Position numbers and translations under genes: made by a program. From Bacteroides sp. 43_108 (GTDB lineage: Bacteria > Bacteroidota > Bacteroidia > Bacteroidales > Bacteroidaceae), in contig MNQS01000107.1 in NCBI GenBank assembly GCA_001915545.1, positions 1-32,002 of the forward strand: a stretch of 32,002 nucleotides of DNA. Direction: 5' to 3'. Shown here piece after piece: positions 1 to 7,446 of this stretch. Each line of letters starts with the position of its first letter. Position 1 is the first letter of the stretch. The notes under the pieces were generated by a model. It ran no database searches and was not told where the DNA came from. It saw nothing but the letters and a program-made list of their open reading frames with translations.

Positions 1-17
1 AAAAGTAATGAATTTAA

Positions 18-47
18 TTTGAGATTTTAATTTGTCTATTAACTTTG
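18..47 (+). promoter_or_regulatory. Bacteroidetes-type promoter, no obvious gene downstream
   Basis: TTTG at 18-21, an 18-base spacer and TAACTTTG at 40-47 fit the Bacteroidetes sigma consensus TTTG-N19ish-TAnnTTTG. Transcription would begin near 53, just before the inverted repeat at 68-96. No coding region follows for 800 bases, so the target is either a small RNA or nothing. Confidence 0.4.
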
Positions 48-67
48 CATCATCACTCCTATGGCTG

Positions 68-96
68 ACTGTTTCAGACACACTTTTTGAAACAGT
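68..96 (+). repeat. 9-bp inverted repeat / hairpin
   Basis: ACTGTTTCA (68-76) and TGAAACAGT (88-96) are exact reverse complements around an 11-base loop. The loop ends in a T run but no T tract follows the stem, so this is a poor intrinsic terminator. It would lie at the 5' end of any RNA made from the promoter at 18-47. Confidence 0.45.
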
Positions 97-429
97 ATCC
101 ATATATCTGATGAGTTCTGCGGTCAGTAAGTTTGACTGTTTAATTGAATACTGTGATGTTAGGGTGTGCTGATAATCTTTTGAAATTTTTCAGTGAGCTT
201 GCAGAAGCACCGTGTAAATGTGTTGATTCTTGCTTGCTTATTTGTGTGATTAAAGAAATAACTACTTTTCTATGTGGTGGTGATGTGGGCAATTCATTGG
301 GACTGCTTTATAATTGTGTTTCTATTTGAACCCCAATATATCATTAGGAAAGTGGGCATTTTTTTGTCTGAAATATACAGTTTTTACGGTAAAATTTATA
401 AAATGCGCCACATTATGGACATATAATCG

Positions 430-635
430 CAAATCGGTCATTAGAGATTTTTACTGACAAAATGTAAGTAAACAGTTGCTGTTATAAGTAAATGTATGGT
501 TTATTGATTGTTCCTTTTGCTGTAAATACGGCAAGTTTCAGACAATAAGAAAGTGATTTCTTCTAATGACCGATTTGTGATAATTGTAGTTGGTAACTTT
601 ATGTTTGTACGAGAAAATCTCTAATGACCATTTTG
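430..635. repeat. Three-copy repeat, MITE-like arrangement
   Basis: The core TCTAATGACCGATTTG occurs at 562-577 (+) and, as its reverse complement, within 430-451. A variant with CCATTTTG at the end lies at 614-635 (+). The first and third copies agree at 20 of 22 positions in opposite orientation and so form long terminal inverted repeats around a segment of about 160 bases; the second copy lies inside. The segment has no ORF. This could be a degenerate MITE, an integration remnant or a cluster of binding sites. Confidence 0.5.
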
Positions 636-820
636 ATTTTATTTTAATGTGTGAACTTTAGCATTTGTGGTTTTGTAGTAGGGCAAGATTGTTGATAGGA
701 TGAAATCGTATATATTTGAGTATATCATTACTTGAACCGATTGGACTTTATATATATGAGGTGCAGGATTGATGGGGGATTTTTGTTATGTATATAATAC
801 GATTGTATGCGATTTTTTTG

Positions 821-828
821 TAAGTTTG
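821..828 (+). promoter_or_regulatory. -7 element before the glycosyltransferase gene
   Basis: TAAGTTTG matches the TAnnTTTG -7 consensus exactly and lies 31 bases before the ATG at 860. The best -33-like TTG (803-805) is only 15 bases upstream, shorter than usual, so the call rests on the -7 element and its position. Confidence 0.35.
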
Positions 829-859
829 CATTTGGTTAAAAATATTCAAAGCGTGTATT

Positions 860-3346
860 ATGTATAGAAAAATTGATTGTTTCATACCTTTTTGCAACGA
901 AAACATAACCAACGAGGTTGCAAGCCAGTTGGCTTCTTGTGTTTTTGTCAGAAATATATTTGTTCTCTGCAAGGAACACGTTGATGTTGGCGGGTGCATC
1001 AGCTTAGAAGTTTCTGATTTCAGCAGTACAGAAACATTACGCAAGATTTCAAGTAATGTCATGTCTGACTACGCGCTTATTTGTACAGACATGTGCAGAT
1101 TTGAATTTGGTTATAAGGTTATCGATAGAATGATAAGCGTGGGGGTTGATGTATGCGCTGACTGGTTGTATTCCGACCGACATATCAAGAATGGTTCTAA
1201 GCTCGAAGATGTTGTAACGGCCGACTATCAATATGGTAGTTTAAGAGATGATTTTGATTTCGGTCCACTTCTGATTGTAAGCAAGAAGTCGTTGAAATCA
1301 TATTGCAAGCAGGTTGACAGCAACTACAAATATGCTGGATTATACGATTTCAGATTATTTGTTTCGCGGAGCGAAAACAGAAACAGTATTTTCCATATCA
1401 ATGAATTTTTGTATACAGTAGATAAGAATGATGGCGTATGCGATTGTGAGCAGCAGTTTGCTTACGTCGATCCAAAGAACAGAGATGTTCAGATTGAGAT
1501 GGAGCAGGTATGCACAGAACATCTCAAGGCAATAGGAGCATATATACCCGCAGACAGTGTTACTGAAGTTGCTCTGCAAAGAGGATATTTCCCATGCGAA
1601 GCGTCAGTCATTATTCCTGTAAAAGATAGAGTCCGCACGATTGCTGATGCTTTGAAATCAGCTTTGAGCCAGAAAACTAATTTTGAATATAATGTCATTG
1701 TTGTTGACAACCATTCTACAGACGGAACAACAGAAATAATCGATAAATTCACTTCAGACAATAGATGCATACATATAATTCCTGAACGTTACGATTTGGG
1801 AATAGGTGGATGCTGGAATCAGGCCGTGTCCGACAGCAGATGCGGTAGATTTGCTGTGCAGTTGGACAGTGATGATATCTATAGCGATGAGAACACATTG
1901 CAGAAAATCGTGGATAAGTTCTACGAAGAGAAATGCGCAATGGTTGTCGGATCTTATAGAATTACAGACTTTGATTTGAATACAATTCCGCCTGGAATAA
2001 TTGATCATAGAGAGTGGAGTGACGAGAACGGACGCAATAATGCTCTTAGAATCAATGGATTCGGCGCTCCTCGTGCTTTCTTTACTTTACTTTTGCGCCA
2101 TTTCTGTGTCCCTAACACCAGCTATGGAGAAGACTATGCCTTAGGCTTGATGTTCTCACGTAAATATAAGGTTGGACGCATCTATGACGTTCTCTATATA
2201 TGCAGGCGATGGGGAGGAAATTCAGATGCTTCGCTCTCATACGATAAGATTCTGCGCAACAATATATACAAGGATTCTGTAAGAACAATGGAAATCCTTG
2301 CTCGTCAAGAAATGGCACGTTTCTGGAATAAGGAACTTCGTGATACTGATGTCGATACTTTCTATTCCGAGCAGTTGGAGCTGTGGCCAAATGCAAGAGC
2401 CAGGTACGAAGAACTCAAATCAGTCGACATCAAGCATTTCGATTACGGCGATTTCAGACTTGACGTTCAGAACAACAAGGCACGAATATCATCTACCGGT
2501 GCAAAGGTCGACAAGAAGTCCATAATGGAGCGTCCTTGTTTCCTTTGCGACATCAATCAGCCAATAGAGCAGGTAAGAATGCCGCTTGAAGGAAAGTACC
2601 TTCTTTTGGTGAATCCTTATCCAATCTTGCCGGAACATTTTACAATACCATTGTGCAGACACACACCGCAAGAAATACTACCTTATTATAAGGACATGAT
2701 GAGGATTACCCAGAACCTTGATAAGAAAATTGTCTTCTATAACGGTCCTTATTGCGGAGCATCAGCACCGGATCACATGCACTTCCAGGCCGGGTCGCGT
2801 GGCGTAGTACCTTTGGAGCGCGATTGGGACGAGTTGTACCGCGGATTGCGTTCAAGAATTTACCCTGTGAGCGACGACGAATTCATGGAAGCAATAAGCA
2901 TGGAGCCTGTTGCCGATGATACCGGAATATTCGTTCTGCGCAACTACGTCTGTCCAGGACTCATAATTGTTACTCGAACTCCTGAGGCAAGCGAGATGCT
3001 TTTCAAGAAGATATACAAGTCCATGCCTATCTTGGAAGGCGAGATAGAGCCGCGTATGAATATTCTGGCCTGGACGATGAACTGCAGGAATGACGGAACT
3101 CCGCGCATTGTTTCGGTTATAATTCCTCGAACAAAGCACCGCCCAGACTGCTACAACAAGGAGGGCGACGAGCAGATAATTGTCAGTCCAGGAGCGCTCG
3201 ATGTCGGCGGTATGATAATACTGCCTCGCGAAGAGGACTACAACAAGGTTGATGAAAAGGTTGCCGAAAGCATTTTGAAAGAAGTAACCTATTCCATGGA
3301 CATGGAACATGAACTTATAAACACATTGAAGGGAAGCAGTATCTGA
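860..3346 (+). CDS. Glycosyltransferase family 2 fused to a DUF4922 (GalT/HIT-like) nucleotidyltransferase domain
   Basis: An 828-residue cytoplasmic protein with no signal peptide. Residues 1-200 look like a degenerate GT-like lobe. A clear GT2 (GT-A fold) domain begins near residue 247 with SVIIPVKDR, followed by VIVVDNHSTDGT and the acidic metal/nucleotide-binding motif QLDSDD near 334. From about 545 to 800 comes a DUF4922 region containing RPCFLCD and PDHMHFQAG near 637; HMHFQ is the HxHxQ signature of the GalT/HIT superfamily, whose histidine carries a nucleotidyl intermediate. The family suggests sugar transfer coupled to formation or phosphorolysis of a nucleotide-sugar; the actual substrate is not known. 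It heads a same-strand run with the SpoIID-like and AmpG-like genes, separated from the next gene by 42 bases that include a hairpin. Domain calls are firm; the function is inference. Confidence 0.85.
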   Translation: MYRKIDCFIPFCNENITNEVASQLASCVFVRNIFVLCKEHVDVGGCISLEVSDFSSTETLRKISSNVMSDYALICTDMCRFEFGYKVIDRMISVGVDVCADWLYSDRHIKNGSKLEDVVTADYQYGSLRDDFDFGPLLIVSKKSLKSYCKQVDSNYKYAGLYDFRLFVSRSENRNSIFHINEFLYTVDKNDGVCDCEQQFAYVDPKNRDVQIEMEQVCTEHLKAIGAYIPADSVTEVALQRGYFPCEASVIIPVKDRVRTIADALKSALSQKTNFEYNVIVVDNHSTDGTTEIIDKFTSDNRCIHIIPERYDLGIGGCWNQAVSDSRCGRFAVQLDSDDIYSDENTLQKIVDKFYEEKCAMVVGSYRITDFDLNTIPPGIIDHREWSDENGRNNALRINGFGAPRAFFTLLLRHFCVPNTSYGEDYALGLMFSRKYKVGRIYDVLYICRRWGGNSDASLSYDKILRNNIYKDSVRTMEILARQEMARFWNKELRDTDVDTFYSEQLELWPNARARYEELKSVDIKHFDYGDFRLDVQNNKARISSTGAKVDKKSIMERPCFLCDINQPIEQVRMPLEGKYLLLVNPYPILPEHFTIPLCRHTPQEILPYYKDMMRITQNLDKKIVFYNGPYCGASAPDHMHFQAGSRGVVPLERDWDELYRGLRSRIYPVSDDEFMEAISMEPVADDTGIFVLRNYVCPGLIIVTRTPEASEMLFKKIYKSMPILEGEIEPRMNILAWTMNCRNDGTPRIVSVIIPRTKHRPDCYNKEGDEQIIVSPGALDVGGMIILPREEDYNKVDEKVAESILKEVTYSMDMEHELINTLKGSSI

Positions 3347-3366
3347 TACTGCTTTGCTTCTTTTTT
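3334..3366 (+). terminator. Hairpin plus T tract spanning the stop codon
   Basis: AAGCAGTATC (3334-3343) and GATACTGCTT (3345-3354) are exact reverse complements around the single base 3344; in RNA the innermost pairs would open to form a loop. The TGA stop of the glycosyltransferase gene (3344-3346) is at the apex, and a T tract follows at 3360-3366. This is a probable, perhaps partial, intrinsic terminator between the first gene and the SpoIID gene. Confidence 0.55.
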
Positions 3367-3388
3367 ACACGAGATTTTTATTACAAAT

Positions 3389-4711
3389 ATGGGCAATATA
3401 CCAGAAGTGAGCGTCGGCATAGTCAGTGCCGATAAGATTGTTTTTTCTTTGAATTCCGTTTTTTCTGCCAAAGGAGAAACGGTTGAGGGCATACAGACAG
3501 TTGAGTACAGCGAAGGAGGCATAAGATGGAACGGAAATCTTTATCAGGACCTGACGTTTCATCCTCAGAAAAGCGATGCTTCATTTACGCTGTTCGAGGT
3601 TACTATCGGTGTCAATTTCCATTGGGAAAGAAAAGAGAATCAAGTCTTCACTGGTTGTTTGAGCTTCATTGTCTATGACGGACGCCTTTGCGCCATAAAC
3701 CTTCTTCCCGTCGAAGACTATCTGGTCAGTGTCATATCGTCCGAGATGAGCGCAAAGGCCTCATTGAATTTTCTTAAAGCCCATGCCGTAATTTCCCGAA
3801 GCTGGTTGCTTGCTCAGATAGACAAAAGGAAGAATCTGCAGAACAAGCCCGGCGATGCCTTTTTCTCTGTAAGAAAAAGCGATACTCAGATCATCAGATG
3901 GTATGACAGAGAAGACCATACAGAATTCGACGTATGTGCCGACGACCATTGCCAGCGATATCAGGGCATAACCAGAGCCGTATGCGAAACGGCCTCGGAA
4001 GCAGTCAGAGCTACGCAGGGTATGGTGCTTATGCACGATTCTGAAATATGCGATGCCCGCTTTTCAAAGTGTTGCGGAGGAGTTACAGAAGAATACTCCA
4101 CATGCTGGGAAGACATCGACAAGCCGTATCTTAAGTCCATTGCCGACAAATCCCACGATTCCGAAATCATCCCCGACCTGTCGGACGAAAATCAGGTCCG
4201 CGAATGGATAATGTCGTCGCCTGAAGCATTCTGCAACACCGATAATGAAGAAGTTCTTTCGCAGGTCCTGAACAATTATGATCAGGAAACCGAGAATTTC
4301 TATCGTTGGACAGTCGAATACACCCAGTCTGAACTTTCCGAACTTTTGAAGAACAATCTCAAGATGGATTTCGGAGAGATCGTCGACCTTATACCTCTTA
4401 AGCGTGGAAAGTCCGGCCGAATAAGCGTTTTGAGAATTGTAGGTACAGAACGTACTTTCGAAATCGGAAAAGAACTAGAGATACGCCGCGTGCTTTCCGA
4501 CAGCCATCTGCTCAGTTCTGCATTCGTTGTCGACCGCACATTCTCCGGCCCTGGTGCAGTTCCGTCTGCTTTTGTGCTCCATGGTGCCGGTTGGGGCCAC
4601 GGAGTAGGCCTTTGCCAGATAGGAGCAGCCGTAATGGGCGAGAAAGGCATTGATTACAAAGCCATTCTGATGCACTACTATCGAGGTGCCGAGCTTAAAA
4701 AGCTGTATTGA
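3389..4711 (+). CDS. SpoIID/LytB-family protein, no signal peptide
   Basis: A 440-residue SpoIID/LytB-domain protein. In SpoIID this fold is a lytic transglycosylase acting on peptide-free peptidoglycan strands. The segment EDYLVSVISSEMSAKAS (about residues 109-125) holds the glutamate at the place of the SpoIID catalytic Glu, followed by LKAHAVISRSW. The C-terminus has GWGHGVGLCQIGA, the typical GHGVGMSQYGA signature. The N-terminus (MGNIPEVSVGIVSADKI) is not a signal peptide, and reading upstream in frame meets the previous gene's TGA at 3344 with no ATG, GTG or TTG between, so no leader has been missed. The stop overlaps the start of the next gene by 4 bases, indicating translational coupling to the MFS gene. 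Either export is non-classical or the protein acts in the cytoplasm. Confidence 0.85.
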   Translation: MGNIPEVSVGIVSADKIVFSLNSVFSAKGETVEGIQTVEYSEGGIRWNGNLYQDLTFHPQKSDASFTLFEVTIGVNFHWERKENQVFTGCLSFIVYDGRLCAINLLPVEDYLVSVISSEMSAKASLNFLKAHAVISRSWLLAQIDKRKNLQNKPGDAFFSVRKSDTQIIRWYDREDHTEFDVCADDHCQRYQGITRAVCETASEAVRATQGMVLMHDSEICDARFSKCCGGVTEEYSTCWEDIDKPYLKSIADKSHDSEIIPDLSDENQVREWIMSSPEAFCNTDNEEVLSQVLNNYDQETENFYRWTVEYTQSELSELLKNNLKMDFGEIVDLIPLKRGKSGRISVLRIVGTERTFEIGKELEIRRVLSDSHLLSSAFVVDRTFSGPGAVPSAFVLHGAGWGHGVGLCQIGAAVMGEKGIDYKAILMHYYRGAELKKLY

Positions 4712-6027
4712 TAAACCATTTAGTTCTTGATTATATAAAATCTGCAGGAGTGAAGCGTATTAGTCCATGGATATGGATTCCTGGTTTATTTTGTGCACAA
4801 GGGATTCCGACAGCCATTTTCACATTTGTTTCGTTGCTTATGTTTATCCGTTTCGATGTGGGATACTCATTGGCAACGGTTTTCATGTCGATGCTGTTCG
4901 TTCCCTCAGTCCTCAAGTCGTTCTTCAGGAGCCGCATCCGTCTCATCCGCAACTACAAGTTGAGCATAAACATTGTCGAAGGTCTTATATTTGTGACCCT
5001 CTGTGCAATGGCCTTGTCCACACATTCGCATAACGCCAGTCCCGAAAGTCTTTTTATATGGATGTTCCTTATATCCATGCTCTGTTCGTGGCATGAGCTT
5101 CTTGCCCGCATGTATTATGAGAAGACGCTGAATCTGCGCGACAGGATATATTTCTATAAGGTCAAGACCTTTGCAACCTTGTCAACTCTCATTCTGACCT
5201 ACGGAGTCATAATCATCCTTGTCGGTTTTCTTGAAATCTTTTTCCGCAACATCCCCCATGCCTGGTCCATGGCGTGCTATATTATGGCAGGTGTGTTTCT
5301 CCTGTTCTTTCTTGTAAACATATTTCTGCCTCCCCGCAGGCCTTTGCATCTTGGTATCTCTGCTTCCGAGTCGAGCCTCTACGGTTCCGTCAAGACCGAT
5401 GCCCGCATACTCGACCGCATGATGCGCCGCAAGTACAGCATGCGGACATTCTTTTTCATGTTCATCCTCATGCTCCCTCAAGCACTGATGTTCAACACCC
5501 GTGTTTTTTTCCTGCTGGCATCTTCCGACGACGGCGGGCTGGGCTGTTCCATCCAGGACATCGGTTTCGCCCAGGGAACAGTCGGCGTCATCGGCTTTTC
5601 AGCCGGCATTCTGCTCGGACGCATGCTTCTGCGCCGTTACGGAGCATTCCGCACATTCTGGCCGATGGTCATCGCCGTCGGTTTGTCGCCCCTGCTGTAT
5701 CTTATAATGACACTTCACAATCCAGAAACTCTCGGCCAACTCAGCGTAATGACCTTCCTTGCGCAGTTCCTCTTCGGTTTCGGACTCAACATATCCATTA
5801 TGTTTGTGGCCTACATATCCGACGACCGCTACCAGAGCACCATAAACTACCTTTACATACCTTTTGTTGCCGCGTCGATGATAGTACCGATGATGCTTTC
5901 CGGCTGGTTGGTCACAGTTATGGGTTTCACCCGTTTCTTCCTGCTCAATGCCCTCTGTGCACCGTTGGCATGGGTTATCTTCGCCGTGACAGGAGCGCGT
6001 CATTGCTATGTGAGAAAAATACGTTGA
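4708..6027 (+). CDS. AmpG-like MFS permease (first of two)
   Basis: A 439-residue, strongly hydrophobic protein with about 12 predicted membrane helices. The opening SPWIWIPGLFCAQGIPTAI and a loop ending in a short basic tail fit the MFS branch that includes AmpG, the inner-membrane importer of anhydro-muropeptides. The start chosen is TTG at 4708, overlapping the SpoIID stop by 4 bases (TTGA). No in-frame ATG precedes the first helix; a GTG near 4750 is the only other option. It is followed after 24 bases by a second permease of the same family. The substrate is inferred from family and context only; a sugar or siderophore permease cannot be excluded. Confidence 0.75.
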   Translation: MINHLVLDYIKSAGVKRISPWIWIPGLFCAQGIPTAIFTFVSLLMFIRFDVGYSLATVFMSMLFVPSVLKSFFRSRIRLIRNYKLSINIVEGLIFVTLCAMALSTHSHNASPESLFIWMFLISMLCSWHELLARMYYEKTLNLRDRIYFYKVKTFATLSTLILTYGVIIILVGFLEIFFRNIPHAWSMACYIMAGVFLLFFLVNIFLPPRRPLHLGISASESSLYGSVKTDARILDRMMRRKYSMRTFFFMFILMLPQALMFNTRVFFLLASSDDGGLGCSIQDIGFAQGTVGVIGFSAGILLGRMLLRRYGAFRTFWPMVIAVGLSPLLYLIMTLHNPETLGQLSVMTFLAQFLFGFGLNISIMFVAYISDDRYQSTINYLYIPFVAASMIVPMMLSGWLVTVMGFTRFFLLNALCAPLAWVIFAVTGARHCYVRKIR

Positions 6028-6051
6028 ACGAATAATTCATTTTGAATTCCT

Positions 6052-7377
6052 ATGAAAAACAATAAACCATACAAATGGGTGCCGTCTTTATATTTTGCCG
6101 AAGCACTCCCGTACGTGGCGGTAATGACAATTTCCGTCACCATGTATAAGAAGATGGGCATGTCGAACACCGACCTCGCCCTTTACACCAGCTGGCTCTA
6201 CCTCCCTTGGGTCATAAAGCCCCTCTGGAGTCCTTTCGTCGATGCCGTCAAGACCAAGCGCTGGTGGATACTCGCCATGCAGTTTCTTGTAGGCCTGGGC
6301 TTTGCCGGAATAGCCTTCACCATTCCTGCTTCCTTCTGGATACAGGCCACACTGGCCTTCTTCTGGCTCATAGCCTTCTGCAGTGCCACCCACGACATCG
6401 CCGCCGACGGCTTTTACATCCTGGCACTCGACAGCCACGACCAGGCCATGTATGTCGGCATACGCAGCACGTTCTACCGCATAGCCACTATTTTCGGTCA
6501 GGGCGCCCTCGTCATGCTTGCCGGCTGGCTTGAACTTTCGTCAGGATTCGGAAGTTTCTGGTCAGGTGGAAACGGCGTTTCCGGCAATATACCTTTTTCC
6601 TGGGCCGCCACGTTCCTTGTCATGGCCATCCTTTTCCTTTGCATGAACCTCTACCACCGTTTCGCCCTTCCTAAGGTCGAAAACGTTCATGCCTCCGTAA
6701 AACCAGATGTACGTTCTCAGCTGGGCGAGTTTGTCCGCACCCTGAAGATTTTCTTCAGCAAACCGCAGATCGTCCCCGCCTTGCTCTTCATGCTGCTCTT
6801 CCGTTTTCCCGAGGCTCAGCTTGTCAAGATTGTCAACCCCTTCATGCTCGACAGCATAGAGAATGGCGGTCTCGGCCTTTCCACCAAGCAGGTTGGTTTC
6901 GTCTACGGCACTATAGGCATTCTCGGTCTCACCCTCGGCGGACTGCTCGGCGGTTTCCTCGTGGCCCGCGGAGGACTGAAGAAATGGTTGTGGCCCATGG
7001 TGCTGAGCATTTCTGTTCCCGACCTTGTCTACGTATATCTCAGCTGCACACAGAATGCCGACATGTTTGTCGTCAATTCCTGCGTCTTCATCGAGCAGTT
7101 CGGCTACGGCTTCGGTTTCACAGCCTATATGCTCTACCTCATATACTTTGCCCGTGGCGAAAAGAGTACTGCCGTCTACGCCATCTGCACCGCGTTCATG
7201 GCGCTCGGCATGATGCTTCCGGGCATGATGGCCGGTTGGCTCACCGACCTCATCGGCTATTCCAACTTCTTTGTGTGGGTAGTGTTCAGCTGCATCATAA
7301 CCTTTGTCGTTTCCGCCATGCTGAAGATTGACCCGTCTTTCGGAAAGAAGGACTATGAAGAGAAAACACATGAATGA
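6052..7377 (+). CDS. AmpG-like MFS permease (second of two)
   Basis: A 441-residue MFS protein with about 12 membrane helices, closer to classical AmpG than its neighbour: the N-terminus carries YKWVPSLYFAEALPYV and KKMGMSNTDLALYTSWLY, then LPWVIKPLWSPFVD, the short cytoplasmic loop region typical of AmpG homologues. AmpG imports GlcNAc-anhydroMurNAc peptides for peptidoglycan recycling. It lies 24 bases after the first permease, almost certainly in the same transcript. The two proteins share length and overall architecture but have diverged clearly, which suggests either a heteromeric pair or two related substrates. The GC-rich coding sequence gives long antisense ORFs that are not genes. 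Confidence 0.8.
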   Translation: MKNNKPYKWVPSLYFAEALPYVAVMTISVTMYKKMGMSNTDLALYTSWLYLPWVIKPLWSPFVDAVKTKRWWILAMQFLVGLGFAGIAFTIPASFWIQATLAFFWLIAFCSATHDIAADGFYILALDSHDQAMYVGIRSTFYRIATIFGQGALVMLAGWLELSSGFGSFWSGGNGVSGNIPFSWAATFLVMAILFLCMNLYHRFALPKVENVHASVKPDVRSQLGEFVRTLKIFFSKPQIVPALLFMLLFRFPEAQLVKIVNPFMLDSIENGGLGLSTKQVGFVYGTIGILGLTLGGLLGGFLVARGGLKKWLWPMVLSISVPDLVYVYLSCTQNADMFVVNSCVFIEQFGYGFGFTAYMLYLIYFARGEKSTAVYAICTAFMALGMMLPGMMAGWLTDLIGYSNFFVWVVFSCIITFVVSAMLKIDPSFGKKDYEEKTHE

Positions 7378-7446
7378 CATACACATATAAATGACCTGAA
7401 AGTTCAGTACTGATAGCATGATAAACATAACAAACCAGAACCAAAC

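Larger units (their letters stand above)
1..859. other. Leading non-coding region
   Basis: This AT-rich stretch holds no ORF that looks like a gene; the longest small ORF (144-329) resembles nothing known and is probably chance. It contains a promoter-like site at 18-47, a 9-bp inverted repeat at 68-96, three copies of a repeat with core TCTAATGACCGATTTG between 430 and 635, and a -7-like element at 821-828 just before the first gene. Whatever lies upstream of position 1 cannot be seen, so part of this may be the 3' region of a neighbouring unit. Confidence 0.6.

Noticed and set aside
144..329. 61-residue frame in the leading region
   Set aside because: It is Cys/Leu-rich with no family resemblance and no well-placed promoter or ribosome site; probably chance.
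5274..6035. 253-residue open frame on the plus strand in the first permease gene
   Set aside because: It is a shifted frame inside the MFS gene, with His/Arg/Pro-rich nonsense composition.
6562..7428. 288-residue open frame on the minus strand across the second permease gene
   Set aside because: It is antisense to a clear MFS gene, is rich in His, Glu and Gly as expected from the complement of GC-rich membrane-protein codons, and shows no domain.
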